This document shows positions 26,006 to 37,105 of a DNA stretch of 64,000 nucleotides, piece by piece. The notes beneath the pieces were generated by a model that saw only the letters and a program-made list of their open reading frames with translations, was not told where the DNA came from and searched no databases. Position 1 is the first letter of the stretch. Each line of letters begins with the position of its first letter. A program made the translations under genes and the position numbers. Origin of the DNA: CAVYTF01 sp963771435 (GTDB taxonomy: Bacteria; Bacteroidota; Bacteroidia; Chitinophagales; Chitinophagaceae); the NCBI GenBank assembly GCA_963771435.1, contig CAVYTF010000017.1:43936-107935 (forward strand), read 5' to 3'.

Positions 26006-27327
26006 CTATCGCCTCATCCCTGGCATCTTGCCGCCCATGGGCATTTTGTTCATCATTTTCATCATGCCGCGTATCTGTTCAAACTGCTTCATGAGGCCGT
26101 TGACATCGTTAAGACTCTTGCCGCAACCTTTGGCTATGCGGGCTTTGCGGCTGGAATCAATGCTGTCTGGGTTTGCTCTTTCAAAAGGGGTCATGGACTG
26201 GATAATGGATTCTACGCCTTTGAAAGAATCATTGCTGATATCTACATCTTTTATTGCTTTGCCCATGCCGGGATAATGCCTGCAAGGTCTTTCAGGTTGC
26301 CCATCTTTTTTATCTGCTGCATCTGGTCGAGGAAGTCCTGGAAATCGAACTGGTTCTTGCGGATCTTCTTTTCAATGCGGCGGGATTCCTCATCATTGAA
26401 CTGTTCCTGCGCTTTTTCTACCAGCGAGGTAATGTCGCCCATGCCCAGGATACGCTGCGCCATACGCTCAGGGTAGAATACATCCAGCGTATCCATCTTT
26501 TCGCCGCTGCTGGTGAACTTGATGGGTTTGTTGACCGTGTATTTGATGGAAAGCGCCGCGCCGCCGCGTGTGTCGCCATCCAGTTTTGTGAGTACGACAC
26601 CGCTGAAGTCAAGCCTATCGTTGAAAGCCTTTGCCGTATTGACTGCATCCTGCCCCGTCATGCTGTCAACCACAAACAGGATCTCTGAAGGTTTAACAGC
26701 GTTTTTGATATTGGCTACTTCGGTCATCATTGCCTCATCGATCGCTAAACGGCCGGCAGTATCAATGATGACAACGTTCTTATTATTCGCTTTTGCCTCT
26801 TTAATGGCATTGAGGGCAATGCTTACAGCATCTTTATTTTCCCGTTCTGCATAGACAGCCACACCGATCTGTCCACCAAGAACTTCCAGTTGGTCGATGG
26901 CGGCGGGGCGATAAATATCTGCCGCAACAAGCAGGGGAGACTTGCCTTTTTTAGTTTTAAGGTAGTTGGCAAGCTTGCCTGTAAAGGTGGTTTTACCACT
27001 ACCCTGCAGGCCTGCCACGAGCACCACAGCAGGGTTTCCTGACAGTGTAAACTCTGCTTCGCTGCCGCCCATAAGCTCTGCAAGCTCATCTTTAACGATC
27101 TTCACCATCAACTGTCCGGGGCTGATGGCATTGATAACTTTGGCGCCTGTTGCTTTATCTTTTACCTTGTCTGTAAACTCTTTAGCGATCTTATAATTGA
27201 CGTCCGCATCGATGAGGGCACGGCGTATATCTTTGACCGTATTGGCGATGTTCAGTTCGTTGATACGCCCTTCGCCTTTGATATTTTTAAAAGCAGATTC
27301 TAACCGCTCTGTGAGGTTATTAAACAT
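26006..27327 (-). CDS. ffh: Signal recognition particle protein Ffh, frameshifted in this sequence
   Basis: SRP GTPase that delivers membrane proteins to FtsY and SecYEG. The N domain is followed by the G domain with P-loop GLQGSGKTT, then DTAGRLAIDE and TKLDGDTRGG. The M domain ends with a Met-rich tail (GMMKMMNKMPMGGKMPGM) that binds signal peptides. The frame breaks near 26269: AGIIP continues as AWAKQ-stop, while the other frame gives MGKAIKDVD. One extra G in the CCGGC run would give IIPGMGKA, as in the family, and a ~440-residue protein. The gene is expected to be essential, so I read this as a base error. A TACTTTTG -7-like element lies at 27350-27357 (minus). Confidence 0.94.
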
Positions 27328-27369
27328 ATTCTTCTTAAAATAAAGGCTGCAAAAGTAAGCAAGAGGCCT

Positions 27370-28626
27370 CTATAAAATGCCTGCAAGTTCCAGGCTGCGC
27401 TTTTTAAGGTTTCTTATTTCTATGTTTTCAATAATGGCATCGGGCATTAAGATAAGCGATACGCCGGGCTGTTTCCACCAATCATCTTTTACTAATTTTT
27501 CAAAATGTATGGCTCCTGATAAGTAGCTGCGTTCCTGCCCGCTGTGCCATTCATCGATCCATTCAAAGTCTTCTTTGCGCACTTTTCCCAACTCATCAAA
27601 GCTTACATAAAGCTGCACATAAAAGTCGTTGGTTAATTCTGCACGCTGGGGTGAATAGAGTTTTTTGTACTCATACTTATAATCATACCTCAGGGCAGAA
27701 ATATCGCTCAACACTGCGGAGGCAGTGGGAAAGCTGCCGGCGCCCTTGCCATAAAAAAATTGCTTGTCAGCAAAACTGCTTTCAATGACAACGCCGTTGT
27801 ATTCGTTTCTTACAAAAGCAAGCTGGTCATCGTGTTGTACAAACTGGGGCAACACAAAGGCTGCGACTTTTCCGTTGGTAAGCTTTTTTGCCTGGGCCAC
27901 CAGTTTTATCTCATAGCTCTTTTCCTTTGCCGCAATTGCATCGCCTAGTTGAATATTCTGTATACCGGTAAATAAAATATGGGAAGGGTGCTCCACAATG
28001 CCATAGGCATGATTTAATAAAATACACCACTTATTAACTGCGTCAAAACCTTCAATATCCAGTGCAGGGTTGCTTTCTGCAAAACCAAGTTGTTGAGCCA
28101 GCAACAAGGCGTCGGAAAAGTGCAGCTTTTCCTCAAACATCTTGGTGAGGATGAAATTGGTGGAGCCGTTGACAATTGCTCTGATGGATTGAAGCAGGTC
28201 ATTGTCATAGTACTCTTCCAGGTTCCGTATGACCGGAATGGAGGCACAGGCAGACGCTTCACACAGAAAAGGAAGGTTAGTTTGCTGCTGTAACGCAATA
28301 ATTTCAGGCAAATGTTCTGCTATCATCTTCTTGCTTGCGCTCACCACTGCCTTGCCGTTCAGGAGCGCAGTAGAAACAATTTCAAAAGCGGCTTCTGAAT
28401 CATCGATCACTTCCACAATTACATTGATAGTATCATCAAACAGCAATTCATTTCTGTCGGTTGTAAACAACTCAGGCGGAGCATTTCTTTTCTTGTTAAC
28501 ATGCTTGATACATACTTTTTTTATCTGCGCTTTGAGCGAGGGCGTTTGCTTTAATATTTTGTATAAGCCCTCTCCCACTGTGCCAAAACCAAATAAACCA
28601 ATAGTTAGTTCTTTATGCGCTGTCAT
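27370..28626 (-). CDS. hom: Homoserine dehydrogenase
   Basis: NAD(P)-dependent enzyme that reduces aspartate semialdehyde to homoserine. GLFGFGTVGEGLY is the Rossmann loop; VVSASKKMIAEH, CEASACASIPVIRNLEEYYDND and VNGSTNFILTKM are catalytic-domain motifs, and LGFAESNPALDIEGFDAVNK holds the substrate-binding Glu/Asp. Length is 418 residues, with a C-terminal part after the catalytic domain shorter than a standard ACT-bearing enzyme. It is the third gene of a methionine operon: metY, metX (14-base gap), hom. Confidence 0.95.
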   Translation of the reverse strand: MTAHKELTIGLFGFGTVGEGLYKILKQTPSLKAQIKKVCIKHVNKKRNAPPELFTTDRNELLFDDTINVIVEVIDDSEAAFEIVSTALLNGKAVVSASKKMIAEHLPEIIALQQQTNLPFLCEASACASIPVIRNLEEYYDNDLLQSIRAIVNGSTNFILTKMFEEKLHFSDALLLAQQLGFAESNPALDIEGFDAVNKWCILLNHAYGIVEHPSHILFTGIQNIQLGDAIAAKEKSYEIKLVAQAKKLTNGKVAAFVLPQFVQHDDQLAFVRNEYNGVVIESSFADKQFFYGKGAGSFPTASAVLSDISALRYDYKYEYKKLYSPQRAELTNDFYVQLYVSFDELGKVRKEDFEWIDEWHSGQERSYLSGAIHFEKLVKDDWWKQPGVSLILMPDAIIENIEIRNLKKRSLELAGIL

Positions 28627-28640
28627 CCTTTCTTAATTAT

Positions 28641-29708
28641 TTATTGTTTTAATTCTTTTGCTGTTGCCATCTTTTTCCTGTGCAGGAAGTGACCTATCAC
28701 CTTAGTGATCTTTTCATATTCCAGTAAAAAACCATCATGCCCGTACAGTGAATCTATCACTGTCAGTTCAGCGCCGTGAATGTATTTCGCTAAAAACTCC
28801 TGCTCTTTTGGGGGGTATAAAATATCTGTTGCAATGCCTATGACAAGCGTTTTTGCTTTGATGCCCCCTAACACATCTTTCAGTGTTCCACGTGCACGGC
28901 TAATGTTATGCGTATCCATTCCTTTGCTTAAAAAATAATAGCTGAAAGCATTAAACCGCTTGGCTAATTTTTCTCCCTGGTAATGCTGGTAGCTTTCTGC
29001 TTTAAAGACCTGTTTGGCAACCGGGCGGTTCTCTGTTGCGTTTGTAAATCCCTGTTGTGCCTGTTCGTATGTTTCATAATGGCGGTAAGAAAGAAGAGCG
29101 ATGGAACGCGCCACTTTCATTCCCTGCAAACCTGCGTCTTCATTACTTTCCTGCCAGGTTGGGTCGCTTTCTATACACCACCGTTGTGAGGCGTTGAAGG
29201 CAATGCCCCATGGCGAATGCTGTGCGTTTGTAGCGATCGGGATAATGTATTCAAATAATTCAGGCTCTTCCACTGCCCATTCTAAAAGTTGCTGGCCACC
29301 CATGGAACCGCCGATGCCTATATGAATTTTATTGATGTCCAGTTTCGCACGCAAATGTTTATACGTACGCATCATATCCCTCGTTGTAAACAAAGGGAAG
29401 TTGTGATAGAAGGGCTCGCCCGTTTGACTGTCAACGTCAAGCGGGCTGAGGCTTCCATAACAACTTCCAGGCATGTTCACACACAAAATAAAATACTTCC
29501 CTAGGTCAAATAATTTATCTTCTCCTACCAGCCCTTTCCACCAGTCAGATGCATCACTGTTGGCTGTAAGCGCATGAAATATCCATATCACATTGTCCTT
29601 TTCTTCGTTCAGTTCCCCATGCGTTGTGTACGCGAGATGAAAGCCATCAAGGGTTTTACCTGATTCGAGTGCAAAAGGTTCATGATATTCAAATATTTCG
29701 TAGCTCAA
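28641..29708 (-). CDS. metX: Homoserine O-acetyltransferase
   Basis: Alpha/beta hydrolase-fold enzyme that activates homoserine for direct sulfhydrylation. The nucleophile Ser lies in GIGGSMGGQQ, the acid Asp in GIATDILYPP, and the His in YGHDGFLLE. Length is 355 residues. Acetyl versus succinyl specificity is inferred from the family and from the adjacent metY. A TATATTTG -7-like element (minus, 29726-29733) may add a promoter in the 36-base gap after metY. Confidence 0.94.
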   Translation of the reverse strand: MSYEIFEYHEPFALESGKTLDGFHLAYTTHGELNEEKDNVIWIFHALTANSDASDWWKGLVGEDKLFDLGKYFILCVNMPGSCYGSLSPLDVDSQTGEPFYHNFPLFTTRDMMRTYKHLRAKLDINKIHIGIGGSMGGQQLLEWAVEEPELFEYIIPIATNAQHSPWGIAFNASQRWCIESDPTWQESNEDAGLQGMKVARSIALLSYRHYETYEQAQQGFTNATENRPVAKQVFKAESYQHYQGEKLAKRFNAFSYYFLSKGMDTHNISRARGTLKDVLGGIKAKTLVIGIATDILYPPKEQEFLAKYIHGAELTVIDSLYGHDGFLLEYEKITKVIGHFLHRKKMATAKELKQ

Positions 29709-29744
29709 GAATTATTTTTTGGATGCAAATATATCTAAGAGCCA

Positions 29745-31064
29745 CTACGCGATCTCCTTTTCAAAGATCTTTTCAAATGCCTGTTCAAAATCAGCTTTAA
29801 TATCATCTATATGTTCAATGCCAACGCTAACGCGCACAAGGTTTGGCAATACACCTGCAGCCTTTTGTTCCTCTTCGCCTAATTGTTCATGCGTTGTTGA
29901 AGAAGGATGAATAACAAGCGTTTTTGCATCGCCAACATTTGCCAGGTGGCTTGCCAATTTAAGAGCATCTATAAATTCGGCAGCCTTTGCTTTATCGCCT
30001 TTTATGCCGAAGTTTAGAACACCGCCAAACCCGTTGGTAAGATATTTTGTTGCAAGATTATTATATGGGCTGCTCTCCAGGCCGGGATACCATACAAAAT
30101 CTACTAAGTGATGATTTTCCAGCCATTCTGCAAGTGCAAGCGCATTATCTGAGTGGCGCTGCATACGAAGCGATAATGTTTCCAGGCCCTGTAATAAGAG
30201 GAAGGAATTGAAAGGAGCCTGGGATGCGCCAAAATCGCGCAAGCCTTCAACTCTTGCTCGAATAGCAAAAGCGATATTAGGTAAGCCAAGTGGGTTGCCT
30301 TCTCCAAAAACATCCCAGAATTTTAATCCATGATAACCTTCGGAAGGTTCTGTGAACTGTGGGAACTTCCCGTTGCCCCAGTTATAATTTCCTCCGTCAA
30401 CGATCACTCCGCCAATAGTGGTACCATGTCCGCCGATCCATTTTGTAGCAGATTCAACTACCACGTTTGCGCCCCATTCAAATGGCTTGAATAAATAGCC
30501 GGCTGCTCCAAAAGTATTGTCAACGATCAAAGGCAGGTCATACTCTTTTGCAAGAGCAGCAAATTTTTCAAAGTCGGGAATATTCAAACGTGGGTTGCCA
30601 ATTGTCTCAAGATAAATGGCTTTCGTGTTTTTATCGATCAGGGGCACAAAGGTTTCCACATCATCACCATCTGCAAAACGTACTTCTACACCCAGTCTTT
30701 TAAAGGCTACTTTAAACTGGTTGTAAGTGCCGCCGTATAAATAGGAGGTGGAAACAAAGTTATCGCCAACCTGTAGGATATTATTCAGCGCAAGAAACTG
30801 CGCCGCCTGCCCCGAACCTGTCGCAAGCGCCGCAACACCGCCTTCTAAGGCAGCAATGCGTTGCTCAAAAACATCTGTTGTGGGGTTCATGATACGGGTA
30901 TAGATATTTCCGAACTGCCTTAACCCAAATAGATTGGCAGCATGTTCAGCATTATCAAACCCATAAGAGGTTGTTTGATAAATAGGCACGGCACGGGCTT
31001 TCGTGGTTGGGTCGATCTGTTGACCGGCGTGCAATTGCAATGTTTCAAAATGTAGTTTGCTCAT
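29745..31064 (-). CDS. metY: O-acetylhomoserine sulfhydrylase
   Basis: PLP enzyme of the Cys/Met metabolism family that makes homocysteine from O-acetylhomoserine and sulfide. Fold and active site are clear: YTRIMNPTTDVFEQR, TGSGQAAQ, the Asp of IVDNTFGAAGY and the Schiff-base Lys in ESATKWIGGHGTT. Length is 439 residues, the longer form typical of MetY. It is first in the operon metY-metX-hom. A GCAA-loop hairpin lies in its leader (31142-31157). Confidence 0.96.
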   Translation of the reverse strand: MSKLHFETLQLHAGQQIDPTTKARAVPIYQTTSYGFDNAEHAANLFGLRQFGNIYTRIMNPTTDVFEQRIAALEGGVAALATGSGQAAQFLALNNILQVGDNFVSTSYLYGGTYNQFKVAFKRLGVEVRFADGDDVETFVPLIDKNTKAIYLETIGNPRLNIPDFEKFAALAKEYDLPLIVDNTFGAAGYLFKPFEWGANVVVESATKWIGGHGTTIGGVIVDGGNYNWGNGKFPQFTEPSEGYHGLKFWDVFGEGNPLGLPNIAFAIRARVEGLRDFGASQAPFNSFLLLQGLETLSLRMQRHSDNALALAEWLENHHLVDFVWYPGLESSPYNNLATKYLTNGFGGVLNFGIKGDKAKAAEFIDALKLASHLANVGDAKTLVIHPSSTTHEQLGEEEQKAAGVLPNLVRVSVGIEHIDDIKADFEQAFEKIFEKEIA

Positions 31065-31141
31065 AGAACGTGGTTTTAATTTTTTTGATGATTATTATTT
31101 GGAAAAATATGTAGGCGAGGCCTTCGAGGTAATTAATTATA

Positions 31142-31157
31142 TATGCCTTGCGGCATA
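31142..31157 (-). promoter_or_regulatory. Leader hairpin with GNRA loop upstream of metY
   Basis: On the minus strand TATGCC-GCAA-GGCATA forms a 6-bp stem with a GNRA tetraloop, about 80 bases before metY. A second dyad, CCTCGAAGGCCTCG, follows it. I cannot match this to a SAM riboswitch consensus by eye. It could be a structured leader or merely a stabilising hairpin. Confidence 0.35.
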
Positions 31158-31294
31158 CAACAACGGAAAATGTTGCAACAAACAGCTTTATATATAAATT
31201 GGTTTCTGTGCATAACTAAATTCTCCACTAAATTAGGGGGCTTTTGGATATGCATGTTTACGATTGAAGTAAAATTTGCGTTAATTATACTTTT

Positions 31295-31978
31295 TTAGGG
31301 GTTGCCCGCTTCCTTTTGAGCCTCTGTTTTCATTTTATTATTCGCTGATATTAAGAACTCCACACGGCGGTTTTGAGCCCTTCCCTCATCGGTGGAATTA
31401 GGATATTTGGGATAAAGCATTCCATATCCTTTTGTAGTAATACGGGCGGCAGCGATATTATTAGCAAGCAAATAATCAGCTACTGCATGCGCCCGCTGTT
31501 CTGAAAGCTTTTGGTTGTAAGTAGGTGAACCTAAAGAATCGGTATGCCCCTGTACTTCAATATTGGTTTCAGCATATTTGTTCAGCACAGCAATAAGCTG
31601 GTTCAGTGAACTTTTGGAAGAGTCAAGAAGCTGGTAACTGTTAAAACCAAAAAGCACTTTACTGTTGAATTCAACCTCAATACCTTCTGCAACCCTTTTC
31701 ACTTTTGCAGTAGGTATATCAGCTTGTATATCCTGTGCCTGTTTATCCATAGTATGCCCGATAACAGCACCGGTAGTTCCGCCAACTGCTGAACCAACCA
31801 GTGAACTCAGTGCGTTATCTCCCGACATTCTACCAAGAACATCTCCCACTACAGCGCCCCCTCCTGAACCTACGGATACCCCCTTCTGCGATTTGCCTAC
31901 ATTCTTGTTGGTACTGCACGAAACAGCAAGCAAACAAATGCCTGCAACAACCATATTTAATCCTTTTCTACTTTTCAT
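31295..31978 (-). CDS. OmpA-family lipoprotein with glycine-zipper
   Basis: A 227-residue outer-membrane lipoprotein. The signal peptide ends in the lipobox LAVSC (Cys21). A glycine-rich region (VGSGGGAVVGDVLG... SAVGGTTGAVIGHTM) is a YMGG-like glycine zipper, followed by a C-terminal OmpA domain with the peptidoglycan-binding pattern (VQGHTDSLGSPTYNQKLSEQRA and AQNRRVEFLI). It probably anchors the outer membrane to peptidoglycan. It is divergent from uvrA. Confidence 0.93.
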   Translation of the reverse strand: MKSRKGLNMVVAGICLLAVSCSTNKNVGKSQKGVSVGSGGGAVVGDVLGRMSGDNALSSLVGSAVGGTTGAVIGHTMDKQAQDIQADIPTAKVKRVAEGIEVEFNSKVLFGFNSYQLLDSSKSSLNQLIAVLNKYAETNIEVQGHTDSLGSPTYNQKLSEQRAHAVADYLLANNIAAARITTKGYGMLYPKYPNSTDEGRAQNRRVEFLISANNKMKTEAQKEAGNP

Positions 31979-32021
31979 ATTTATACAAGATAGTCAAAAA
32001 AACACAATAGAGTTAATTTAT

Positions 32022-32053
32022 TGCACTTTGCAGATATTTTTAAGATAGCTTTG
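32022..32053 (+). promoter_or_regulatory. Promoter of uvrA
   Basis: TTG at 32022-32024, a 21-base spacer, then TAGCTTTG at 32046-32053 matches the Bacteroidota -33/-7 consensus. The ATG at 32081 lies 27 bases downstream. A LexA-type operator is not evident. Confidence 0.65.
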
Positions 32054-32080
32054 TTTTACCTTCGGATTTTCTCTATAGTA

Positions 32081-35014
32081 ATGGACACAACAAAGAACGG
32101 CACCATCTTCCAGGATGAACAAATTGAGGTATTCGGCGCAAGGGAGCATAACCTTAAAAACATCAGCATCAGCATTCCTAAGAACAAGCTGGTTGTTTTC
32201 ACAGGCGTCAGCGGCAGCGGCAAGTCCTCCCTGGCATTTGACACCATTTACAACGAAGGTCAGCGCCGCTACATGGAAAGCTTCAGCGCTTATGCAAGGC
32301 AATTCATCGGCGACCTGGAACGCCCTGATGTAGACAAAATAACCGGCCTCTCTCCCGTTATTTCAATTGAACAAAAAACCACCAACAAAAACCCGCGTTC
32401 CACTGTTGGCACCATTACAGAGATGTACGACTTCCTTCGCCTTTTGTATGCCCGCATTGGCGAGGCGTACAGTTACAATACAGGCAAGAAGATGGTCAAG
32501 TTCAGCGAAGAACAAATAGTCGGAACATATCTTTCAAAAGTTCCCTCATAAAAACATCACCTTACTTGCACCCATCGTACGCGGGCGTAAAGGCCATTAC
32601 CGCGAATTGTTTGAGGAAATACGAAAGAAAGGCTTTGTAAAAGTGCGTGTTAATGGTGAAATAAAAGACATCATGCCACGCATGCAGCTCGACCGCTATC
32701 GCTTGCACGATATAGAAGTAGTGATTGATCGGCTTCCGGTGGAAGATGAATTTAAAGTGCGCATTAGTCAAAGCGTCCAGCAGGCTTTAAAGATGGGCAA
32801 AGACCTCATGTTCTTATTGGTTGAAACCATCCCGGACACGCCGCCACCAGGCAAGAAGCCATTGCTGCAGCAAGACAGCCACAGGAGCAAAAGCTGGTAC
32901 AGTATTCCAAGCACCTCATGTGCATAGACACCGGTATCAGCTATGAAGAACCCTCCCCCAACGCTTTTTCATTCAACTCTCCCTATGGCGCCTGCCCCAC
33001 CTGCAAAGGCCTGGGTAGCAGTTTACAACATCAGCCTCGACTCTGTTATTCCTGATTACAGTAAAAGCATAAAAGATGGCGGCATTGCCCCCTTCGGTGA
33101 AGAGCGCGAAGCCTATATGTTTATAAAAACGTGGCTCAGCCTTGCCAAAAAGGTACAAAATAAGCGTTGATGAACCCTTCAAAGAACTTGCCTCACGGCG
33201 TCATTGAATATTTTATTATAGGGCAGTGCAACAGGAGCTGCTGAAGATATGTGACTTACAGAAATGTACCCATTTCAGCCTCTTATGCTGGCTTGTTTGA
33301 AGGCATCGTTCCCATGCTTAACCGGTGGTTGCAGGTCGAGAACAGCACCATCCATGAGAGAATGGGTGGAAAAGTATATGGAGCTAAAGACCTGCCCGAC
33401 CTGCCGGCGAACAAGGTTAAGCGAGAAAGCGTTTGGTTTCGCGTAGATAATCAAAGAATATCGCAGTTAAGCGATAAAGATTTGGATAAACTATTTGTAT
33501 GGTTTGAAGGCATCGAGAATCGTTCATCGAACAGGAAACAAAACACTCATTGCCAAAGACATCATTAAAGAAATTCGGGAACGCCTGCAATTCTTGCTGG
33601 ACGTGGGTTTAACATATCTTACTCTCAATCGCGCTTCGCGCACGTTTAAGCGGCGGCGAAGCCAGCGCATCCGCCTGGCAACACAGATTGGCTCGCAATT
33701 GCAGGGCATCACATATATCCTCGATGAACCTTCTATCGGCCTTCATCAAAGAGATAATCAACGGCTGATAAAGGCATTGCAAAATCTTCGCAACATCGGC
33801 AACAGCGTTTTCGTGGTTGAACATGATAAAGACATTATGCTGGCAGCCGATCACCTGGTGGATATCGGTCCTGGAGCGGGCAAACATGGCGGCTGTGATT
33901 GTTGCCGCAGGTACGCCAAAAATGGTGTTCAAATCTGGCTCTGAAACGGCCAGATATTTAAGCGGCAAAAAAAGCATTGCCATACCAACAGAGAGCAGAA
34001 AAGGCAATGGAAAAGTACTGGAACTGGTAGGCGCCGATGGCAACAATCTTAAAGAAAGTAACCGTACAATTTCCCCTGGGGAAACTCATTGTTGTTTCCG
34101 GCGTTAGCGGCAGCGGCAAATCAACCTTGATCAATGAAACCTTGTATCCTTTCTTATCAAACATTGCTATGGCTCGCGCATGACCCGCATTGGATTACAA
34201 AGAATCAAAGGGCCTCGAACACATTGATAAAGTGATTGAAATCGACCAATCGCCAATCGGCAGAACGCCCACGCAGCAACCCCGCCACCTACTGCGGTTT
34301 CTTTACCGATATCCGCACCCTTTTTGCTCCGATTCCCGAAGCCAAGATACGCGGCTACAATGCCGGCAGGTTTTCTTTCAATGTAAAAGGCGGCCGTTGC
34401 GATGTCTGCGAAGGCGGCGGTATGCGCGTGATAGAAATGAACTTTTTGCCCGACGTATACGTCCATTGCGAAAAATGCAATGGCAAACGTTACAACCGCG
34501 AAACGCTGGAGATACGCTACAAAGGCAAATCCATCAGCGATGTGCTGGATATGACCGTTGACGAAGCCGTAGAATTTTTCGTGCCGTGCCTTATTTCTAC
34601 CGCAAAATAAAAGTGCTGCAGGATGTCGGCCTTGGTTATATCACCCTCGGCCAATCGGCCGTAACCCTCAGTGGTGGCGAGGCACAGCGCGTAAAACTCA
34701 GCACCGAACTTGCAAAAAGAGATACCGGCAAAACATTTTATATCCTCGACGAGCCAACAACCGGCCTGCATTTCCAGGACATACAGCACCTGCTCGACGT
34801 ACTGAACAAACTCGTTGACCGCGGCAATACCGTCCTCGTAATAGAACACAATCTCGACGTAATAAAAGTAGCCGACCACATCATAGACTTCGGCCCCGAA
34901 GGTGGTGACGGCGGCGGAAGAATTTTGTTTGAAGGAACCCCCGAAGCCATGCTCACCAACACCGAAAGCCACACAGCAAAGTATTTAAAGATGGAAATGC
35001 AGAATGGAAGTTGA
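32081..35014 (+). pseudogene. uvrA: Excinuclease ABC subunit A, broken by many frameshifts
   Basis: UvrA is the DNA-damage-sensing ATPase of nucleotide excision repair. The full gene span (~2.93 kb, fits a ~940-residue protein) is present from MDTTKNG to the C-terminus, but the reading frame changes at least eight times. Clear pieces, in order: Walker A GVSGSGKSSLAFD; the Q-loop/ARQFIGDLERP stretch; RGRKGHYRELF; zinc CPTC in SPYGACPTCKGLG; a second CPTC; a signature piece; second Walker A VVSGVSGSGKSTL; CDVCEGGG; then SGGEAQRVKLS and DEPTTGLHFQDIQ. Several breaks need an added base and others a removed one (for example a G in AAGGTAC near 33152 and CTTGCCT near 33191). Such indel density is unlike the rest of the window. 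It may be true decay, perhaps tolerated by another UvrA paralogue, or a badly assembled stretch. Confidence 0.9.
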
Positions 35015-35146
35015 TAGAAATACAAGCCCGTACGGCTGACAGCTTAATAGAAACCTATCAACCTCCTGCAACAAACTCTGTACGAGTGACCTACCCGGCC
35101 TATAATGTCTTTTAAACCTTATAGGTCTAAGCTTATTCACCACTCA

Positions 35147-37005
35147 CTACTTCGCCAGCACCATCTTCTTCGTATCTATCGATCTCCCGTCTATCAGCAA
35201 ACTATACTGATACATTCCTGATGACATCTGGCTTCCTGTGATCACCTGTTTGCCATATCCGCTGTTAGTAAGCGAATAGCTTTGCATCAAATGCCCTGAA
35301 ATATCAGTTATCATCAACTGCGCACTGTGAAAACCCTGTGGTATATAATAGCTTATATAAGAGCTGCCATTAAAAGGATTAGGTACATTCTGGTCAAGCC
35401 TTGGTTGGTCTGAGGTTGTTGTCACCTCTTTATCGCTCAGGGGTGCTTGCATAGCTGAGGTATAACTGTTGCAGCACTGGCTCATTGCTGATTGCATTTG
35501 GGCAATAGTATTTTTTATATCATTCAATTGCTGGTGAAGTAAAGTATTATCAGATTGTAATGAATCATTCTTCACGCTTAACTCCTGCACTGCCTTCACC
35601 AGCGGCACCACAAACTCCGCATACCTTAACCCATATAGGTCCTTACTGTTCTTTGCAGCATCAACACCGTTAAAATTATACTTCACTTTTTGCGCCGCTT
35701 TCTCCACATCCTGCGCTATAAATCCAGTATAAATGACCCCTTCTTTTGCAGTCCTTGCAGCCAACTCTTCCTGCGTAAGCTGTACAGCATTGCCATCCTT
35801 GTCTTTTATCACCGGCCGTTGCACTATTCTGTCAGCAGCATCAAGGTCAAGATTGTAAGTAACCGGTTGCAATTGGTTAATAAACGCCAGCCCGGGCACA
35901 TTCTGTTGAATATTTTTCTTCACCCTGCCGTCACTTATGTTGGTCCAGTCCACATAGCCACCAATACTTGTAACAGCATTGCTGCCAATACGTACCTGCT
36001 CTGAAGCGGTTCCTGTTGCTCCCTGTCCAAAAACTGATACATTTGCTAAATTTTGAGTATTCACATCCGCATTGATCCTACAGCAGTAAGATTATATCCG
36101 GTTGTATTACTATACAGCGCTTGGTATCCTACAGCAGTATTATAAGGAGAAGTATTATTGTAGAGCGCCTCATAGCCAACTGCAGTATTATCATTTCCCG
36201 TAACATTAGAAATAAGGGATCCATAACCATTTGCAGTGTTATTACCCCCGGTAGTGTTAGTAACTAATGCTTCAAAGCCATTTGCAGTGTTATTATTACC
36301 TATAGTGTTCCCCTGAAGGGCCTGTGCTCCGGTTGCAGTGTTATAATCCCCGGTACTGTTGTGAAAAAGTGTATAGTAGCCATTTGCTGTATTGCTAATG
36401 CCCGCAGTATTTAAATAAAGGGATTGGTAACCTGTAGCGACATTGTCTGTTCCCGTTGTATTCGAATACAACGATTCATAACCTACCGCCGTAAGGTTGC
36501 TCACGGTGCTGCTATACAGCGAACCGAACCCAACAGCAGTATTGTTGCTGCCCGTTACATTGGTAAAAAGAGACTGCCCGCCATTTGCAAGGTTATAGCT
36601 CCCTGTCGTGTTAAAATTAAGCGTTTGGCGCCCGATTCCCGTATTATATTGCCCCGTCGTGTTGTATTGCAACGTTGTTGCACCATTCGCAACGTTAAAC
36701 GATCCCGTAAGTTGGGCTCCCCCTAATGCGGCATACCCAAGTGCGGTATTTTCGATCGGCGGATTATTGCCTGAAGCGGCTTGCAGGCTAAGGTACCCAA
36801 CCCCGGTATTATAATGGCTGCCTGTATAGGTGCCCTCCAAAATACCTCCTTTGGCTCCGGCAAGAACAATGTTTAATGGAAATGCGTTAGTAGTGCCCAG
36901 CACATTACCGCTAACGGCGGCATTACCCGCCAGGCTCCAGCTTTGAGCATGCAAAGCCTGTGTTATTACTAATAACAGGGCTGCAAAAAATAAGATTTTT
37001 TTCAT
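35147..37005 (-). CDS. T9SS-exported head-repeat protein with S74 chaperone domain, frameshifted
   Basis: The N-terminal part (37005 to about 36075) has a signal peptide (1-20) and about fourteen short repeats of the form NTAxGYxALxxNTTGxxN, as in trimeric-adhesin heads. The C-terminal part (from about 36070) has the S74 intramolecular chaperone domain (SDGRVKKNIQ, FINQLQPVTYNLD, GFIAQDVEKA), a coiled coil (KNDSLQSDNTLLHQQL) and a T9SS sorting domain (PNPFNGSSYISYYIP...ending MVLAK). S74 domains normally trimerise and self-cleave. The two parts are in different frames; one added base at GGATCAATGCGG gives AVGSNADVNTQNL and joins them (about 619 residues). The GTG at 36064 is therefore not a real start. 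Confidence 0.88.
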
Positions 37006-37105
37006 GGCTTTAATTTTAAAACAAGGTAGGAGATTTTATTAACAAAACAATATTTTGCAACAAAAAAACTTTTTCCCCTACCAAAACCCTCGCTGTCCCT
37101 GCCTG

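Noticed and set aside
36061..36064. Separate S74 gene starting at GTG
   Set aside because: One added base joins it to the upstream head-repeat frame with family-like sequence across the join.
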